DNA from: Treponema sp. UBA1793
GTDB lineage: Bacteria; Spirochaetota; Spirochaetia; Treponematales; Treponemataceae
Direction of reading: 5' to 3'
NCBI GenBank assembly: GCA_002314445.1
Contig: DCFX01000095.1
Location: forward strand, 58,939 to 84,663
Length of the DNA stretch: 25,725 nucleotides
This document shows positions 1 through 6,415 of the stretch, in pieces; position 1 is the stretch's first letter; each line of letters opens with the position of its first letter. The notes beneath the pieces were generated by a model, which had not been told where the DNA came from, ran no database searches, and saw only the letters and a list, made by a program, of their open reading frames with translations. Position numbers and translations under genes: made by a program.

Positions 1-9
1 CAGTCGGGA

Positions 10-49
10 TTTAATACCCTTCATACGCCCCAAGGGGCGGGGTATTAAA
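10..49. repeat. Two-tier hairpin at left edge
   Basis: Outer arms TTTAATACCC (10-19) and GGGTATTAAA (40-49) are perfectly complementary. They enclose an inner perfect stem CGCCCC/GGGGCG (26-31 and 34-39) with a two-base loop and a six-base bulge on the left side. There is no T-tract after it on the plus strand, so it does not read as a simple rho-independent terminator. It could be a dispersed palindromic repeat or the end of an upstream unit outside the window. The rest of 50-280 holds no gene that I can support. Confidence 0.5.
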
Positions 50-280
50 CCCTCCGCACGAATAAAAAATGATACCGGAGCGGAAATAAAGGAGGTATAA
101 AAAAAGATGTGCGGCGTATAAAAATTGTATAAAGAAAAGGTGTACTACTTTCAGAAAAGAGTACTGTCGTTGCCTCGTGAGAAGTGTGATACCGTCAAAA
201 ATTCTGCCGGCATGTGTTTTCTTGCAAAAAGGAGTGATTTGAACTAGTATCTTTTTATTCTGTTTCGAGGCAGAAAAAAA

Positions 281-1231
281 ATGAATATAAAAAAAGGGAT
301 AATCTTCATTGCATTATCAACAGTCCTGTTCAGTTCCATGGAGGTCGCGCTGAAAGCCGTTTCAGGGTTGTTCAATCCGGTTCAGCTTACCTGTACACGT
401 TTTTTTATCGGAGGACTCTTTCTTCTTCCTTTTGCAGTACGTTCTCTGAAATCACACGGAAAAAGAATTACGGTACGTACCGCAGGTTATTTTGCCCTGC
501 TTGGTCTGTACAATGTCGTACTGAGCATGATGTTTTATCAACTTTCGGTCGTACATGCAAACGCCTCTGCCGTGGCAGTGCTTTTCAGTTCCAATCCGGT
601 TTTTGTCCTGCTTTTTGCCTTTCTTTTTATCCACGAACCTGTCAGGAAGCATGAAGCTGCGGCACTGCTTCTTGATGTTGCAGGTATTGCTGTAATTGTA
701 ACAGGTGCCCGTTCTGCCGGAACGCCTGCAGGTTTCCTGTATGCCGGACTGTCAGTCATTTTTTTTGCGCTTTACAGTGTGTCCGGCAAAAAAGGATGCA
801 GCCTGTACGGCGGTACGGCCGTAACATGCGGTTCTTTTTTATTCGGTTCCGTTGAACTGCTGCTGCTTATAGCAATCAGCCATATCGGGCCTGTATCTGA
901 TATGCTGAAAAACGCAGGACTTTCCGTTTTTGCGGACATTTCCCTCTTGCAGGGGTATACTCCGTCGGTAATTCCGATTTTTCTCTATATCTGCATTGCA
1001 GTGACCGGCGGGGGATTTGCAGCATATTTTATGGCGATGGAATACACAAGCCCGTCTCTTGCTTCCCTTGTGTTTTTTATAAAACCGGTGCTTGCGCCTG
1101 TCCTCGCTCTGCTCATTCTTCATGAAAACATTGCACCGGCCATGCTTTGGGGCATAATTATAATCGCAGCTGGTTCACTTGTATCGTTTGTTCCGACAAT
1201 TATCGGACAGCGCCGGGTGAAACAGGTGTGA
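281..1231 (+). CDS. EamA/DMT-family membrane transporter
   Basis: This is a 316-residue, strongly hydrophobic protein with about ten membrane segments arranged as two EamA repeats. The first repeat runs about residues 5-140 and includes the typical FIGGLFLLPFA and ANASAVAVLFSSNPVFVLLFA stretches. The second runs about 150-305 and includes SLASLVFFIKPVLAPVLALLILHE. Length and layout fit the drug/metabolite transporter superfamily, inner-membrane carriers that usually export metabolites or amino acids. The substrate cannot be told from sequence. A GAGG about ten bases before the ATG is a fair ribosome site. It ends facing the PPOX-like gene at 1267-1695 with a 35-base gap in which I see no clear terminator. 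Confidence 0.9.
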   Translation: MNIKKGIIFIALSTVLFSSMEVALKAVSGLFNPVQLTCTRFFIGGLFLLPFAVRSLKSHGKRITVRTAGYFALLGLYNVVLSMMFYQLSVVHANASAVAVLFSSNPVFVLLFAFLFIHEPVRKHEAAALLLDVAGIAVIVTGARSAGTPAGFLYAGLSVIFFALYSVSGKKGCSLYGGTAVTCGSFLFGSVELLLLIAISHIGPVSDMLKNAGLSVFADISLLQGYTPSVIPIFLYICIAVTGGGFAAYFMAMEYTSPSLASLVFFIKPVLAPVLALLILHENIAPAMLWGIIIIAAGSLVSFVPTIIGQRRVKQV

Positions 1232-1266
1232 CAGGCATACGGCAGCGGGAAAAATGATACCGTCTT

Positions 1267-1695
1267 TCAGTAGTCGAATTCGATTTTCGGTTCGAGATTC
1301 CGCTCCATAGTCCACACGGTAACATGACCTTCTGCCATCCTGAACACCGCGAACTGTTTATGAAATTCTTCAGCGGGAATTGAGTTCCGCCAGGGGGCGA
1401 GAAAGGCGCGCGTCGGATGTGACGCGATTTTGTCTTTGAGCGTGTCGTCTTCGACAAGCTCAAGCTTTCCGCTGATTCTGATCTGCGCGCCGTCTGCGCT
1501 GAAGCAGAGTTCTGCCTGGTCATTTTTCATAATCTGGGCGAATAAATCTCTTTGTTTTGCAGTGTGGAAAATAATGCCGTCGTCTCCGGCACTGTACAAA
1601 AGCATACCCCTGACGCGCGGCTGGCTGCCGTCCATCGTTGCAAGGTAAAATACCGGATTCCTGTTTATTGCCTGAATCATTTCGTTTCTGTTCAT
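1267..1695 (-). CDS. Pyridoxamine 5'-phosphate oxidase-fold protein (flavin-binding), copy 1
   Basis: This 142-residue protein has the split-barrel PPOX fold pattern: an N-terminal helix, then FYLATMDGSQPRVRGMLLY (about 17-35), a second strand block IIFHTAKQRDLFAQI and a third, AELCFSADGAQIRISGKLE. Proteins of this size and pattern bind FMN or a related cofactor and reduce small molecules, or have unknown substrates. True PdxH enzymes are longer, about 200 residues, so vitamin B6 synthesis is unlikely. The start at 1695 has an AAGGAAGG ribosome site just upstream. A second, diverged PPOX protein lies at 3740-4132. The AraC regulator gene ends about 80 bases upstream in the same direction. Confidence 0.85.
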   Translation of the reverse strand: MNRNEMIQAINRNPVFYLATMDGSQPRVRGMLLYSAGDDGIIFHTAKQRDLFAQIMKNDQAELCFSADGAQIRISGKLELVEDDTLKDKIASHPTRAFLAPWRNSIPAEEFHKQFAVFRMAEGHVTVWTMERNLEPKIEFDY

Positions 1696-1777
1696 GCCAT
1701 ACCTTCCTTATCTGTGTATCATACCGGAAGGCTGTACCCGTTTCTTTGTTTATTTCATCTTTTTTTTTACTATATAA

Positions 1778-2659
1778 TCATTTTTTCTGCCCGTATACGC
1801 TGCGGTATGAAGACGGGGTAACACCGGTGTATTTTTTGAATATCGACGTAAAATTTGCAGGAGACGAAAAGCCGCAGCTGAATGCTGTATCCGTAAGGGA
1901 TGCGTCTGTCTTTTTTAAAAGCCGCTTCGCCTTTGAAATGCGTATTTCCGTAAGGTACCGGAACGGTGATTTTCCGTAGGTCTGCCTGAACTTCCGGTCA
2001 AAATGCGGTACCGACAGCAGGGCTGTGTCTGCAAGCTGCCGGACAGTTATCTTTTCTGCAAAGTGCTGTTCCATGTATTCAACAGTCTTTCCCATGCCGG
2101 TTTCAACTGCTGCGTATCTGCTGCCGCCTTTGTTGTGCAGCAGTGCGCGGATAATAATGTGCGTTACGACTGAAGCAAGGCTGCTGAGTACGGCCTCGGA
2201 GTTTGCACTGTTGTTTTCATATTCGTCTAAGAACTGCCTGAGATAAAAAACAACTGCTGCCGGAATTTCAAACTGATACCAGAGCATTTGTTCCGGAACC
2301 TTTTCCGCATACGAACTGTATATTTTTTCAAACCAGCCTGGTTCAATAATGACGGCGTAATACCGGTTAAAGTCGCCTTCCATTTTTTCCGTATGGGGGA
2401 TATGCGGAGAAAGCGCACATGCCAGAAGATGATCTTTTTCCACCGTAAGGGACTGTTTGATAACATGCTGCTTTTCGTTTACGAAGATGATGAACATATA
2501 TCCGGGGTGCGTGTGGTTTTCGGTGACAGCATAGCGGCAGTATCCGGTACTCGGCACAAAAACACCGAATGAATCGCACACTGCACAGTCGACGTGTTCA
2601 AGGTCGTGTTCGGTTATACTGCCAACAAGTCTTTGTATTCTGCCTGAATCACGGAGCAT
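1778..2659 (-). CDS. AraC-family transcriptional regulator
   Basis: The 293-residue protein has an N-terminal sensing half, probably cupin-like (about 1-180), and a C-terminal AraC double helix-turn-helix (about 190-290). The second motif is clear in SLTDTAFSCGFSSPANFTSI followed by FKKYTGVTPSSYR, the family hallmark. Such proteins activate or repress genes in response to a small ligand; the ligand is unknown here. The ATG at 2659 has an AGAGGAG ribosome site. The gene follows the acetyltransferase at 2678-3211 after 18 bases in the same direction, so the two are probably co-transcribed. Its target could be the acetyltransferase or the PPOX gene downstream; that is inference from position only. 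Confidence 0.9.
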   Translation of the reverse strand: MLRDSGRIQRLVGSITEHDLEHVDCAVCDSFGVFVPSTGYCRYAVTENHTHPGYMFIIFVNEKQHVIKQSLTVEKDHLLACALSPHIPHTEKMEGDFNRYYAVIIEPGWFEKIYSSYAEKVPEQMLWYQFEIPAAVVFYLRQFLDEYENNSANSEAVLSSLASVVTHIIIRALLHNKGGSRYAAVETGMGKTVEYMEQHFAEKITVRQLADTALLSVPHFDRKFRQTYGKSPFRYLTEIRISKAKRLLKKTDASLTDTAFSCGFSSPANFTSIFKKYTGVTPSSYRSVYGQKK

Positions 2660-2677
2660 AGCTGACTCCTCTGCTTT

Positions 2678-3211
2678 TCAGGCAGAATCCCCGTGAACAT
2701 CCGGGATTGTATATTGATAAACAAAGTCATCCATCACGTAGCCGTTTCCTATGTCGTTTTTCTCTTCGCGTATTTTTCTGAACCCGAGATGCTCGTATAC
2801 TTTTACTGCCTCGTTGTGTCTGTTGACGTTAAGAAAGATAGAACTGAACCCTGCCTTTTTCGTTTCCTGTACGAGAAAGTTCAGCATTGCTTTTGCAATT
2901 CCTTTGCCGCGCTCGGTCCTGTCCAGATAAAATTTGCTGAGATACATTTCACCCTCTCGCGGATAAAAAGCAATAAACCCGGCGTTCGCCAGGCCGTCGC
3001 ATACGATGTAATACGTATATCCGTGGTTGATCTGCTCAGTGAGCGCTGCTGCTGTCTGGAAACGGGAAATCATATAATCATTCTGTGCAGAACCGATTAT
3101 CGGATCAAAATGTTCCTTTACGATGCGGGTCGCAAGCACTGACAGCTGCTGTACGGCTTCTGTATCTGTACCGGTTACTTTGCGGAAACTGATTGTCTGC
3201 TGCTGCGTCAT
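2678..3211 (-). CDS. GNAT-family N-acetyltransferase
   Basis: The 177-residue protein has the GNAT core. A strand block AGFIAFYPREGEMYLSKFYL leads into the acetyl-CoA pyrophosphate loop RGKGIAKAML (about 110-120). This is followed by FLNVNRHNEAVKVYEHLGF, the usual motif B with N and Y contacts. The acceptor substrate is unknown; homologues acetylate small amines or protein N-termini. There is no Shine-Dalgarno before the ATG at 3211, but a TATACT box ends six bases upstream, suggesting a leaderless mRNA with its own promoter rather than read-through from hxlR, which ends 22 bases upstream. The downstream AraC gene is probably on the same transcript. Confidence 0.88.
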   Translation of the reverse strand: MTQQQTISFRKVTGTDTEAVQQLSVLATRIVKEHFDPIIGSAQNDYMISRFQTAAALTEQINHGYTYYIVCDGLANAGFIAFYPREGEMYLSKFYLDRTERGKGIAKAMLNFLVQETKKAGFSSIFLNVNRHNEAVKVYEHLGFRKIREEKNDIGNGYVMDDFVYQYTIPDVHGDSA

Positions 3212-3217
3212 GCCATC

Positions 3218-3223
3218 AGTATA
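3218..3223 (-). promoter_or_regulatory. -10 box of the GNAT gene at 3211, leaderless spacing
   Basis: TATACT on the minus strand is followed by six bases (GATGGC) and then the ATG at 3211. No good -35 is seen at 16-18 bases. The position implies transcription starts at or next to the start codon. Confidence 0.5.
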
Positions 3224-3233
3224 TCAGCCTTTT

Positions 3234-3611
3234 TTACAGAATGGAAGGTTGGCACGCGGTAGTTTCCGGTTTTTTCGTTTTTAGAAATGTAATATATTCC
3301 TTTCCGAATACAGACAGCGCCTGTACGACCGGAATAAACTGTTTTCCTATGTCTGTCAGAGAATATTCGACTTTTGGAGGAATCGTGTTGAATACTTTTC
3401 GTTCAACAAGATAATAATCCTCCAGAAACCTCAGCTGTTTTGTAAGCGTTGTCTGTGTAATATTTCCGAGGGCTCTTTGAAGTTCTCCGAACCTCAGCGT
3501 CTTTTCTTCAAGCAGGTGCATAATGAGCAGGCTCCATTTTCCCGAAAATAATTTCTGCGTAGTTACATACGGACAGATTCCGAAAAGCTTCAGTGTGTCG
3601 TCTGCATCCAT
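3234..3611 (-). CDS. HxlR-family winged-helix regulator
   Basis: The 125-residue protein carries the HxlR signature: a cysteine near the N-terminus (GICPYV), KWSLLIMHLLEEKTLRFGEL, then the recognition-helix region ITQTTLTKQLRFLEDYYLVER, and the wing with a YSLTDIGKQF stretch. These proteins are dimeric repressors or activators, often sensing electrophiles or oxidants through the N-terminal cysteine, and usually control the divergent neighbour. Here the divergent neighbour is the PPOX-fold gene at 3740. The 128-base gap between them is full of palindromes that fit an HxlR operator. The ATG at 3611 has a CAGGAG ribosome site. Confidence 0.92.
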   Translation of the reverse strand: MDADDTLKLFGICPYVTTQKLFSGKWSLLIMHLLEEKTLRFGELQRALGNITQTTLTKQLRFLEDYYLVERKVFNTIPPKVEYSLTDIGKQFIPVVQALSVFGKEYITFLKTKKPETTACQPSIL

Positions 3612-3628
3612 TGTCTATCTCCTGTATA

Positions 3629-3660
3629 TATACTAAGTATCTATAATGATACTTAGTATA
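3629..3660. promoter_or_regulatory. Operator candidate 1 in the hxlR/PPOX divergent region
   Basis: A perfect 13-bp inverted repeat (3629-3641 and 3648-3660, half-site core ACTAAGTATC) surrounds a six-base TATAAT centre. It sits just upstream of hxlR and is the longest perfect palindrome of the region. By position it is the likely autoregulatory HxlR site; the protein-site link is inferred. Confidence 0.6.
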
Positions 3661-3674
3661 ATAAAAAATCGTAC

Positions 3675-3703
3675 TTGTAATATACTACTAATATTAGTAC
3701 AGT
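3675..3703 (+). promoter_or_regulatory. Promoter candidate of the PPOX gene at 3740
   Basis: A -35-like TTGTAA (3675-3680) and a -10-like TACAGT (3698-3703) are 17 bases apart. The palindrome at 3686-3699 lies in the spacer, so a bound repressor would block it. TATAAT at 3657-3662 is an alternative -10 with a weak -35. Confidence 0.4.
3686..3699. promoter_or_regulatory. Operator candidate 2 (TACTAATATTAGTA)
   Basis: A perfect 14-bp palindrome lies 26 bases after operator candidate 1. It shares the TACTAA half-site with it and lies between the -35 and -10 candidates of the PPOX promoter. Confidence 0.55.
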
Positions 3704-3713
3704 ATCAATACTG
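3700..3713. promoter_or_regulatory. Operator candidate 3 (CAGTAT/ATACTG)
   Basis: A perfect six-base inverted repeat with a two-base spacer directly abuts candidate 2. Its AGTATC core recurs in candidate 1. It may be a weaker site for the same regulator. Confidence 0.4.
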
Positions 3714-3739
3714 AGAATAGAATCTGGAGGTTTTATTGT

Positions 3740-4132
3740 ATGACACGTACGTATGAATTTTTGAAGAAAGCAGGAACATTCTATCTTGCGACAACGGATC
3801 ACGATCAGGCCCGTGTCCGCCCGTTCGGTGCAGTTTGTATATATAACGGAAAGTTGTATATTACAACAAGCAACAAAAAGAAATGCTTTGAGCAGATGAT
3901 TGAAAATCCGAAAGTTGAAATTTCCGGAATGGTCGGCGGTGAATGGATACGGCTGACCGGTGAAGTGGTCAGGGACAGTTCTGTAGAGGCAAAAAAGGCG
4001 ATGCTGGAAGCGAATCCGTCTCTGAGGAATATGTACGCGGTCGACGATGGTAAATTTGAAGTGCTCTATTTCTCTAAAGCCGAGGCTGTCTTTAACGCAT
4101 TCGGAAAAACACCCGAGACAGAAAAATTCTAA
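3740..4132 (+). CDS. Pyridoxamine 5'-phosphate oxidase-fold protein (flavin-binding), copy 2
   Basis: The 130-residue protein has the PPOX split-barrel pattern: FYLATTDHDQARVRPFGAV (about 14-32), LYITTSNKKKCFEQMIENPK (about 38-58), VEISGMVGGEWIRLTGEV and a C-terminal LYFSKAEAVF strand. Members of this size bind FMN or F420-like cofactors and often act as small nitro- or quinone-reducing or detoxifying enzymes. It shares only a general pattern with the PPOX protein at 1267-1695. A TGGAGG ribosome site precedes the ATG at 3740. It is divergent from hxlR and separated from it by three palindromes, so induction through HxlR under chemical stress is the likely mode of control (inference). Confidence 0.88.
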   Translation: MTRTYEFLKKAGTFYLATTDHDQARVRPFGAVCIYNGKLYITTSNKKKCFEQMIENPKVEISGMVGGEWIRLTGEVVRDSSVEAKKAMLEANPSLRNMYAVDDGKFEVLYFSKAEAVFNAFGKTPETEKF

Positions 4133-4139
4133 AAAAGTG

Positions 4140-4195
4140 ACTCAACCGGCGTTGCGGCTGTCGAACAGTTGCTTAGCCTGCAGCACCGGTTGCGA
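4140..4195 (-). repeat. Integron attC-like recombination site (candidate)
   Basis: On the minus strand this 56-base segment begins 10 bases after the stop of the acyltransferase gene and can fold as an imperfect hairpin. The outer stem pairs 4143-4149 with 4186-4192 (seven perfect pairs) and continues with a wobble and a G-C pair. There is one mismatch, then an inner stem pairs 4153-4155 with 4080+100-102 (4180-4182) and 4156-4159 with 4175-4178, leaving base 4179 unpaired. The distal end reads GTTGAGT, matching the attC core GTTRRRY. The proximal end reads TCGCAAC, which keeps AAC but misses two positions of RYYYAAC. Size, position after the gene, orientation and an extrahelical base all fit attC; the R'' box is weak. 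No integrase gene is in the window. Confidence 0.45.
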
Positions 4196-4205
4196 AGCGA
4201 TACGC

Positions 4206-5021
4206 TTACTTTTTGTTTATATCAATTATCGTATTTTCAATCCTGCTGACAAAATCATTCATAAACCTTTTAGCAGGAGCTCCATCTATTACATTATGGT
4301 CAAATATTGCTGTCATATTCAGCATTTCTCTTGCAACTATTTTATCGTTTACTACAACCGGCTTTTTATTTACGGAACCAAGTGCAATATATAAACTATA
4401 TGGATTTTTTGTCGGTAACGTCCATCCTGACAATCTTCCCGTCATATTCACAGTTGCAAAGCCGACAGTACCAATAGTTTTTTTTGCCTTCATTGGCGTC
4501 CGTGTCATTATTTTTATAATAGCAACTCTTAACTTTGAAGACAGCATAAAAAACAGAGAAAGTAATATTTTTCCTGATTTCGGCTTTTCCGGCATGAACA
4601 GATCAATCTGGGTATCAATCTTTTTATTTACTTCATTTTGTATTTCAGTATCTATTTCTTTTATGCTTTTTTTATTTACCGATCTTATTATCAGCGGAAA
4701 AGGAAAATATATCCCATTGCTGTATCTTTCAATTGATATCGATATATCGACGTCTTCGTATAATACCAGTTTCCGGTCAGTTAATAGTCTGGCCTGGACT
4801 ATTTGATTGTCCGAAACAGTGTCTCCGAGGAGCTTTAATATACATGCAGTAAATGAAAAGCTGCAGCCCTGCTTATGCAGGACTTTTATCTGTTCCCGGA
4901 GATTTGTGACATCAATTTCTAAAAGCCCGATCATGCTGGTTTTATTGTTTTTAAGGCGGCCTGAATCAATTGTTGGCAGTCTTATTAACGGATTATCAAC
5001 TGTAGTTCCTTTGTTGTTCAT
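4206..5021 (-). CDS. Stand-alone E2/chloramphenicol-acetyltransferase-like acyltransferase, AT-rich
   Basis: The 271-residue protein resembles the catalytic domain of 2-oxo acid dehydrogenase E2 and the related CAT family. The catalytic HNVIDG (H242, D246) matches HxxxDG, and the GTVGFATVNMTGRLSGW and LNMTAIFDHN blocks are typical. There is no lipoyl domain and no E1 or E3 gene nearby, so it is unlikely to serve a dehydrogenase complex. A CoA-dependent acyl transfer to a small molecule, perhaps detoxification, fits better (inference). The gene is far richer in A+T than its neighbours: the line at 4621-4680 has 11 G/C in 60, against 35 in 60 at 5161-5220 in the racemase. This points to transfer. 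It follows the racemase by 48 bases and is trailed by an attC-like hairpin. The nearest ribosome site, GGAG, lies about 15 bases before the ATG. Confidence 0.82.
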   Translation of the reverse strand: MNNKGTTVDNPLIRLPTIDSGRLKNNKTSMIGLLEIDVTNLREQIKVLHKQGCSFSFTACILKLLGDTVSDNQIVQARLLTDRKLVLYEDVDISISIERYSNGIYFPFPLIIRSVNKKSIKEIDTEIQNEVNKKIDTQIDLFMPEKPKSGKILLSLFFMLSSKLRVAIIKIMTRTPMKAKKTIGTVGFATVNMTGRLSGWTLPTKNPYSLYIALGSVNKKPVVVNDKIVAREMLNMTAIFDHNVIDGAPAKRFMNDFVSRIENTIIDINKK

Positions 5022-5069
5022 AAGATATTAAATCCACTCCCTGCTGCTGATTATTCTGTCCTGCGGATA

Positions 5070-5795
5070 TTATTTTGTCATCCGCTCTACCGCAGCTGCA
5101 ATATGTACTGCAGTCGTGTTTATGACCGGAACAGGCAGATCTCCGTCATGAATGAGCAGCGGAATTTCCGTACAGCCGAGTACGACGGCGTCAATCGGTC
5201 TGCCTGAACTCTCCGATGCCGCCGTAACCGGATTGCAGACAGACTGAAATCGTGCTTTCATTTCCGGTGTTACGATTCCCTGTTCAAGATCCGGAAAAAT
5301 AATGCTGTGTATTTTCTGCCTGTCTTCCGGCGACGGCATGATGCACTCTATTCCGGCTTCTGCAAATGATTCCGGATAGAACGTGTTGTTCATTGTAAAA
5401 AGTGTGCCGGTAAACAGAACCCGCTTCCAGTTATGCGCAGCCGTATATGCTACAGTTGCGTCGACGATGCTGATAAGCGGGAGCGGCGATATTTTTTTAA
5501 GGCGGTCGAAAACAACATGCGGTGTGTTGGAAGCAATGAGTGCAAAATCTGCCCCTGCGTTTTTAAGCTGCTGCACAGTGTCTGCAAGTTTTGCCGCAAG
5601 CTGGTCGTACCGCTTTGCAGATACGTCTGCAAGTATATCGGTCATATTAACGCTGTAAACGACGAGCCGGGGATATATGTCTTCATGTACGGCTGAACGG
5701 AAACCGTTGATAATGCCGTTGTAATAGTCGACTGTTGAAGCCGGCCCGAGCCCTCCGATAATTCCGGGAACGGGTACCGATGTAAGATCAATCAT
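5070..5795 (-). CDS. Aspartate/glutamate racemase family protein
   Basis: The 241-residue protein has both halves of the Asp/Glu racemase fold: GIIGGLGPASTVDYYNGI at the N-terminus, ALIASNTPH (86-93) and VVLGCTEIP (204-212). These cofactor-independent enzymes use two facing thiols to interconvert L- and D-amino acids. The second, Cys208, is present; the first is replaced by Ser89. The Thr/Cys type of E. coli YgeA-like L-Asp/Glu racemase is a known precedent for an atypical pair. The reading frame is open upstream to 5921, but that would overlap the divergent gene at 5900 and place coding sequence through a promoter. The ATG at 5795 starts the conserved fold directly and has a -10 box six bases upstream. 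Confidence 0.88.
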   Translation of the reverse strand: MIDLTSVPVPGIIGGLGPASTVDYYNGIINGFRSAVHEDIYPRLVVYSVNMTDILADVSAKRYDQLAAKLADTVQQLKNAGADFALIASNTPHVVFDRLKKISPLPLISIVDATVAYTAAHNWKRVLFTGTLFTMNNTFYPESFAEAGIECIMPSPEDRQKIHSIIFPDLEQGIVTPEMKARFQSVCNPVTAASESSGRPIDAVVLGCTEIPLLIHDGDLPVPVINTTAVHIAAAVERMTK

Positions 5796-5801
5796 GGTCA
5801 A

Positions 5802-5830
5802 ACTATAACAGAATGACTGCAGAAATACAA
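5802..5830 (-). promoter_or_regulatory. Racemase promoter, leaderless spacing
   Basis: TTGTAT (5825-5830) and TATAGT (5802-5807) are separated by 17 bases on the minus strand. Six bases then lead to the ATG at 5795. No Shine-Dalgarno is present, so the mRNA probably starts at the ATG. Confidence 0.6.
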
Positions 5831-5864
5831 TAAACCGCCAGATCTCAGTCTGCGCGTGCGGCTG

Positions 5865-5893
5865 TTGCCCTGTCTTTTTAATCGCGGTATAGT
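5865..5893 (+). promoter_or_regulatory. Promoter of the GNAT gene at 5900, leaderless spacing
   Basis: TTGCCC (5865-5870), a 17-base spacer and TATAGT (5888-5893) are followed by six bases and the ATG at 5900. The predicted start of transcription coincides with the start codon, and no ribosome site exists. It mirrors the divergent racemase promoter. Confidence 0.62.
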
Positions 5894-5899
5894 ATCCGC

Positions 5900-6385
5900 A
5901 TGCGTATTCGTAAAACAACAATGGATGATTTTACTGCGGTTATGAAGATCTATCATGATGCGCAGGATTTTATGAAGATTCACGGAAATCCCGACCAGTG
6001 GGGAACGTTTTATCCGACAGATGAACTTGTAAAAAGCGATATCATGAAAGGAACAAGTTATGTCTGTACGGAGGACGATACAGTTGCAGCCGTATTTGTT
6101 TTTAAAAGCGGTCCTGATGCAACGTATGTACGTATTTATGATGGTGCATGGCTCAACGAAAAGGAGTACGGAGTTGTTCACAGGATTGCTTCCTCGCACA
6201 GTGTAAAAGGAGCGGCGGCATTCTGTATCGACTGGGCATTTAACCAGTGCGGCAACATCCGAATAGACACGCATGCCGACAACATCCCGATGCAGCAGCT
6301 CCTTACAAAACTCGGATATACGCGGTGCGGTATCATTCACACGTTCGACGGAACGGACCGTTTTGCGTATCAGAAAACGAAATAG
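5900..6385 (+). CDS. GNAT-family N-acetyltransferase
   Basis: The 161-residue protein has the GNAT layout: MRIRKTTMDDFTAVMKIY at the N-terminus, a central VHRIASSHSVKGAAAFCIDW block that holds a relaxed acetyl-CoA loop, and IRIDTHADNIPMQQLLTKLGY, the motif B with the Asn contact. The loop reads SHSVKGAAA rather than the canonical Q/RxxGxG/A, a common variant. The acceptor is unknown. It is divergent from the racemase with 104 bases between starts and converges on hipT with 20 bases between stop codons. The start is fixed by the promoter immediately before it. Confidence 0.86.
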   Translation: MRIRKTTMDDFTAVMKIYHDAQDFMKIHGNPDQWGTFYPTDELVKSDIMKGTSYVCTEDDTVAAVFVFKSGPDATYVRIYDGAWLNEKEYGVVHRIASSHSVKGAAAFCIDWAFNQCGNIRIDTHADNIPMQQLLTKLGYTRCGIIHTFDGTDRFAYQKTK

Positions 6386-6399
6386 CCCCGGCTTTTCCT

Positions 6400-6415
6400 G
6401 CGCGGTTATCCGCGC
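6400..6415. terminator. Short GC-rich hairpin between GNAT and hipT ends
   Basis: GCGCGG and CCGCGC form a six-base stem with a TTAT loop overlapping the hipT stop codon. It has no clear T-tract on either side, so it is at best a weak bidirectional terminator or pause. Confidence 0.3.

Noticed and set aside
107..121. Minimal open frame ATG TGC GGC GTA TAA after a GGAGG
   Set aside because: The ribosome site is good but four codons with no attenuator-like structure after them are most likely chance. It also lies 160 bases before the next gene.
1758..1767. Run of nine or more T residues downstream of the AraC gene
   Set aside because: It is on the wrong strand to serve as the T-tract for the minus-strand AraC or PPOX transcripts and has no hairpin before it.
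5796..5921. N-terminal extension of the racemase by 42 residues
   Set aside because: It runs through the racemase promoter and into the divergent acetyltransferase gene, and the conserved fold starts at the ATG at 5795.
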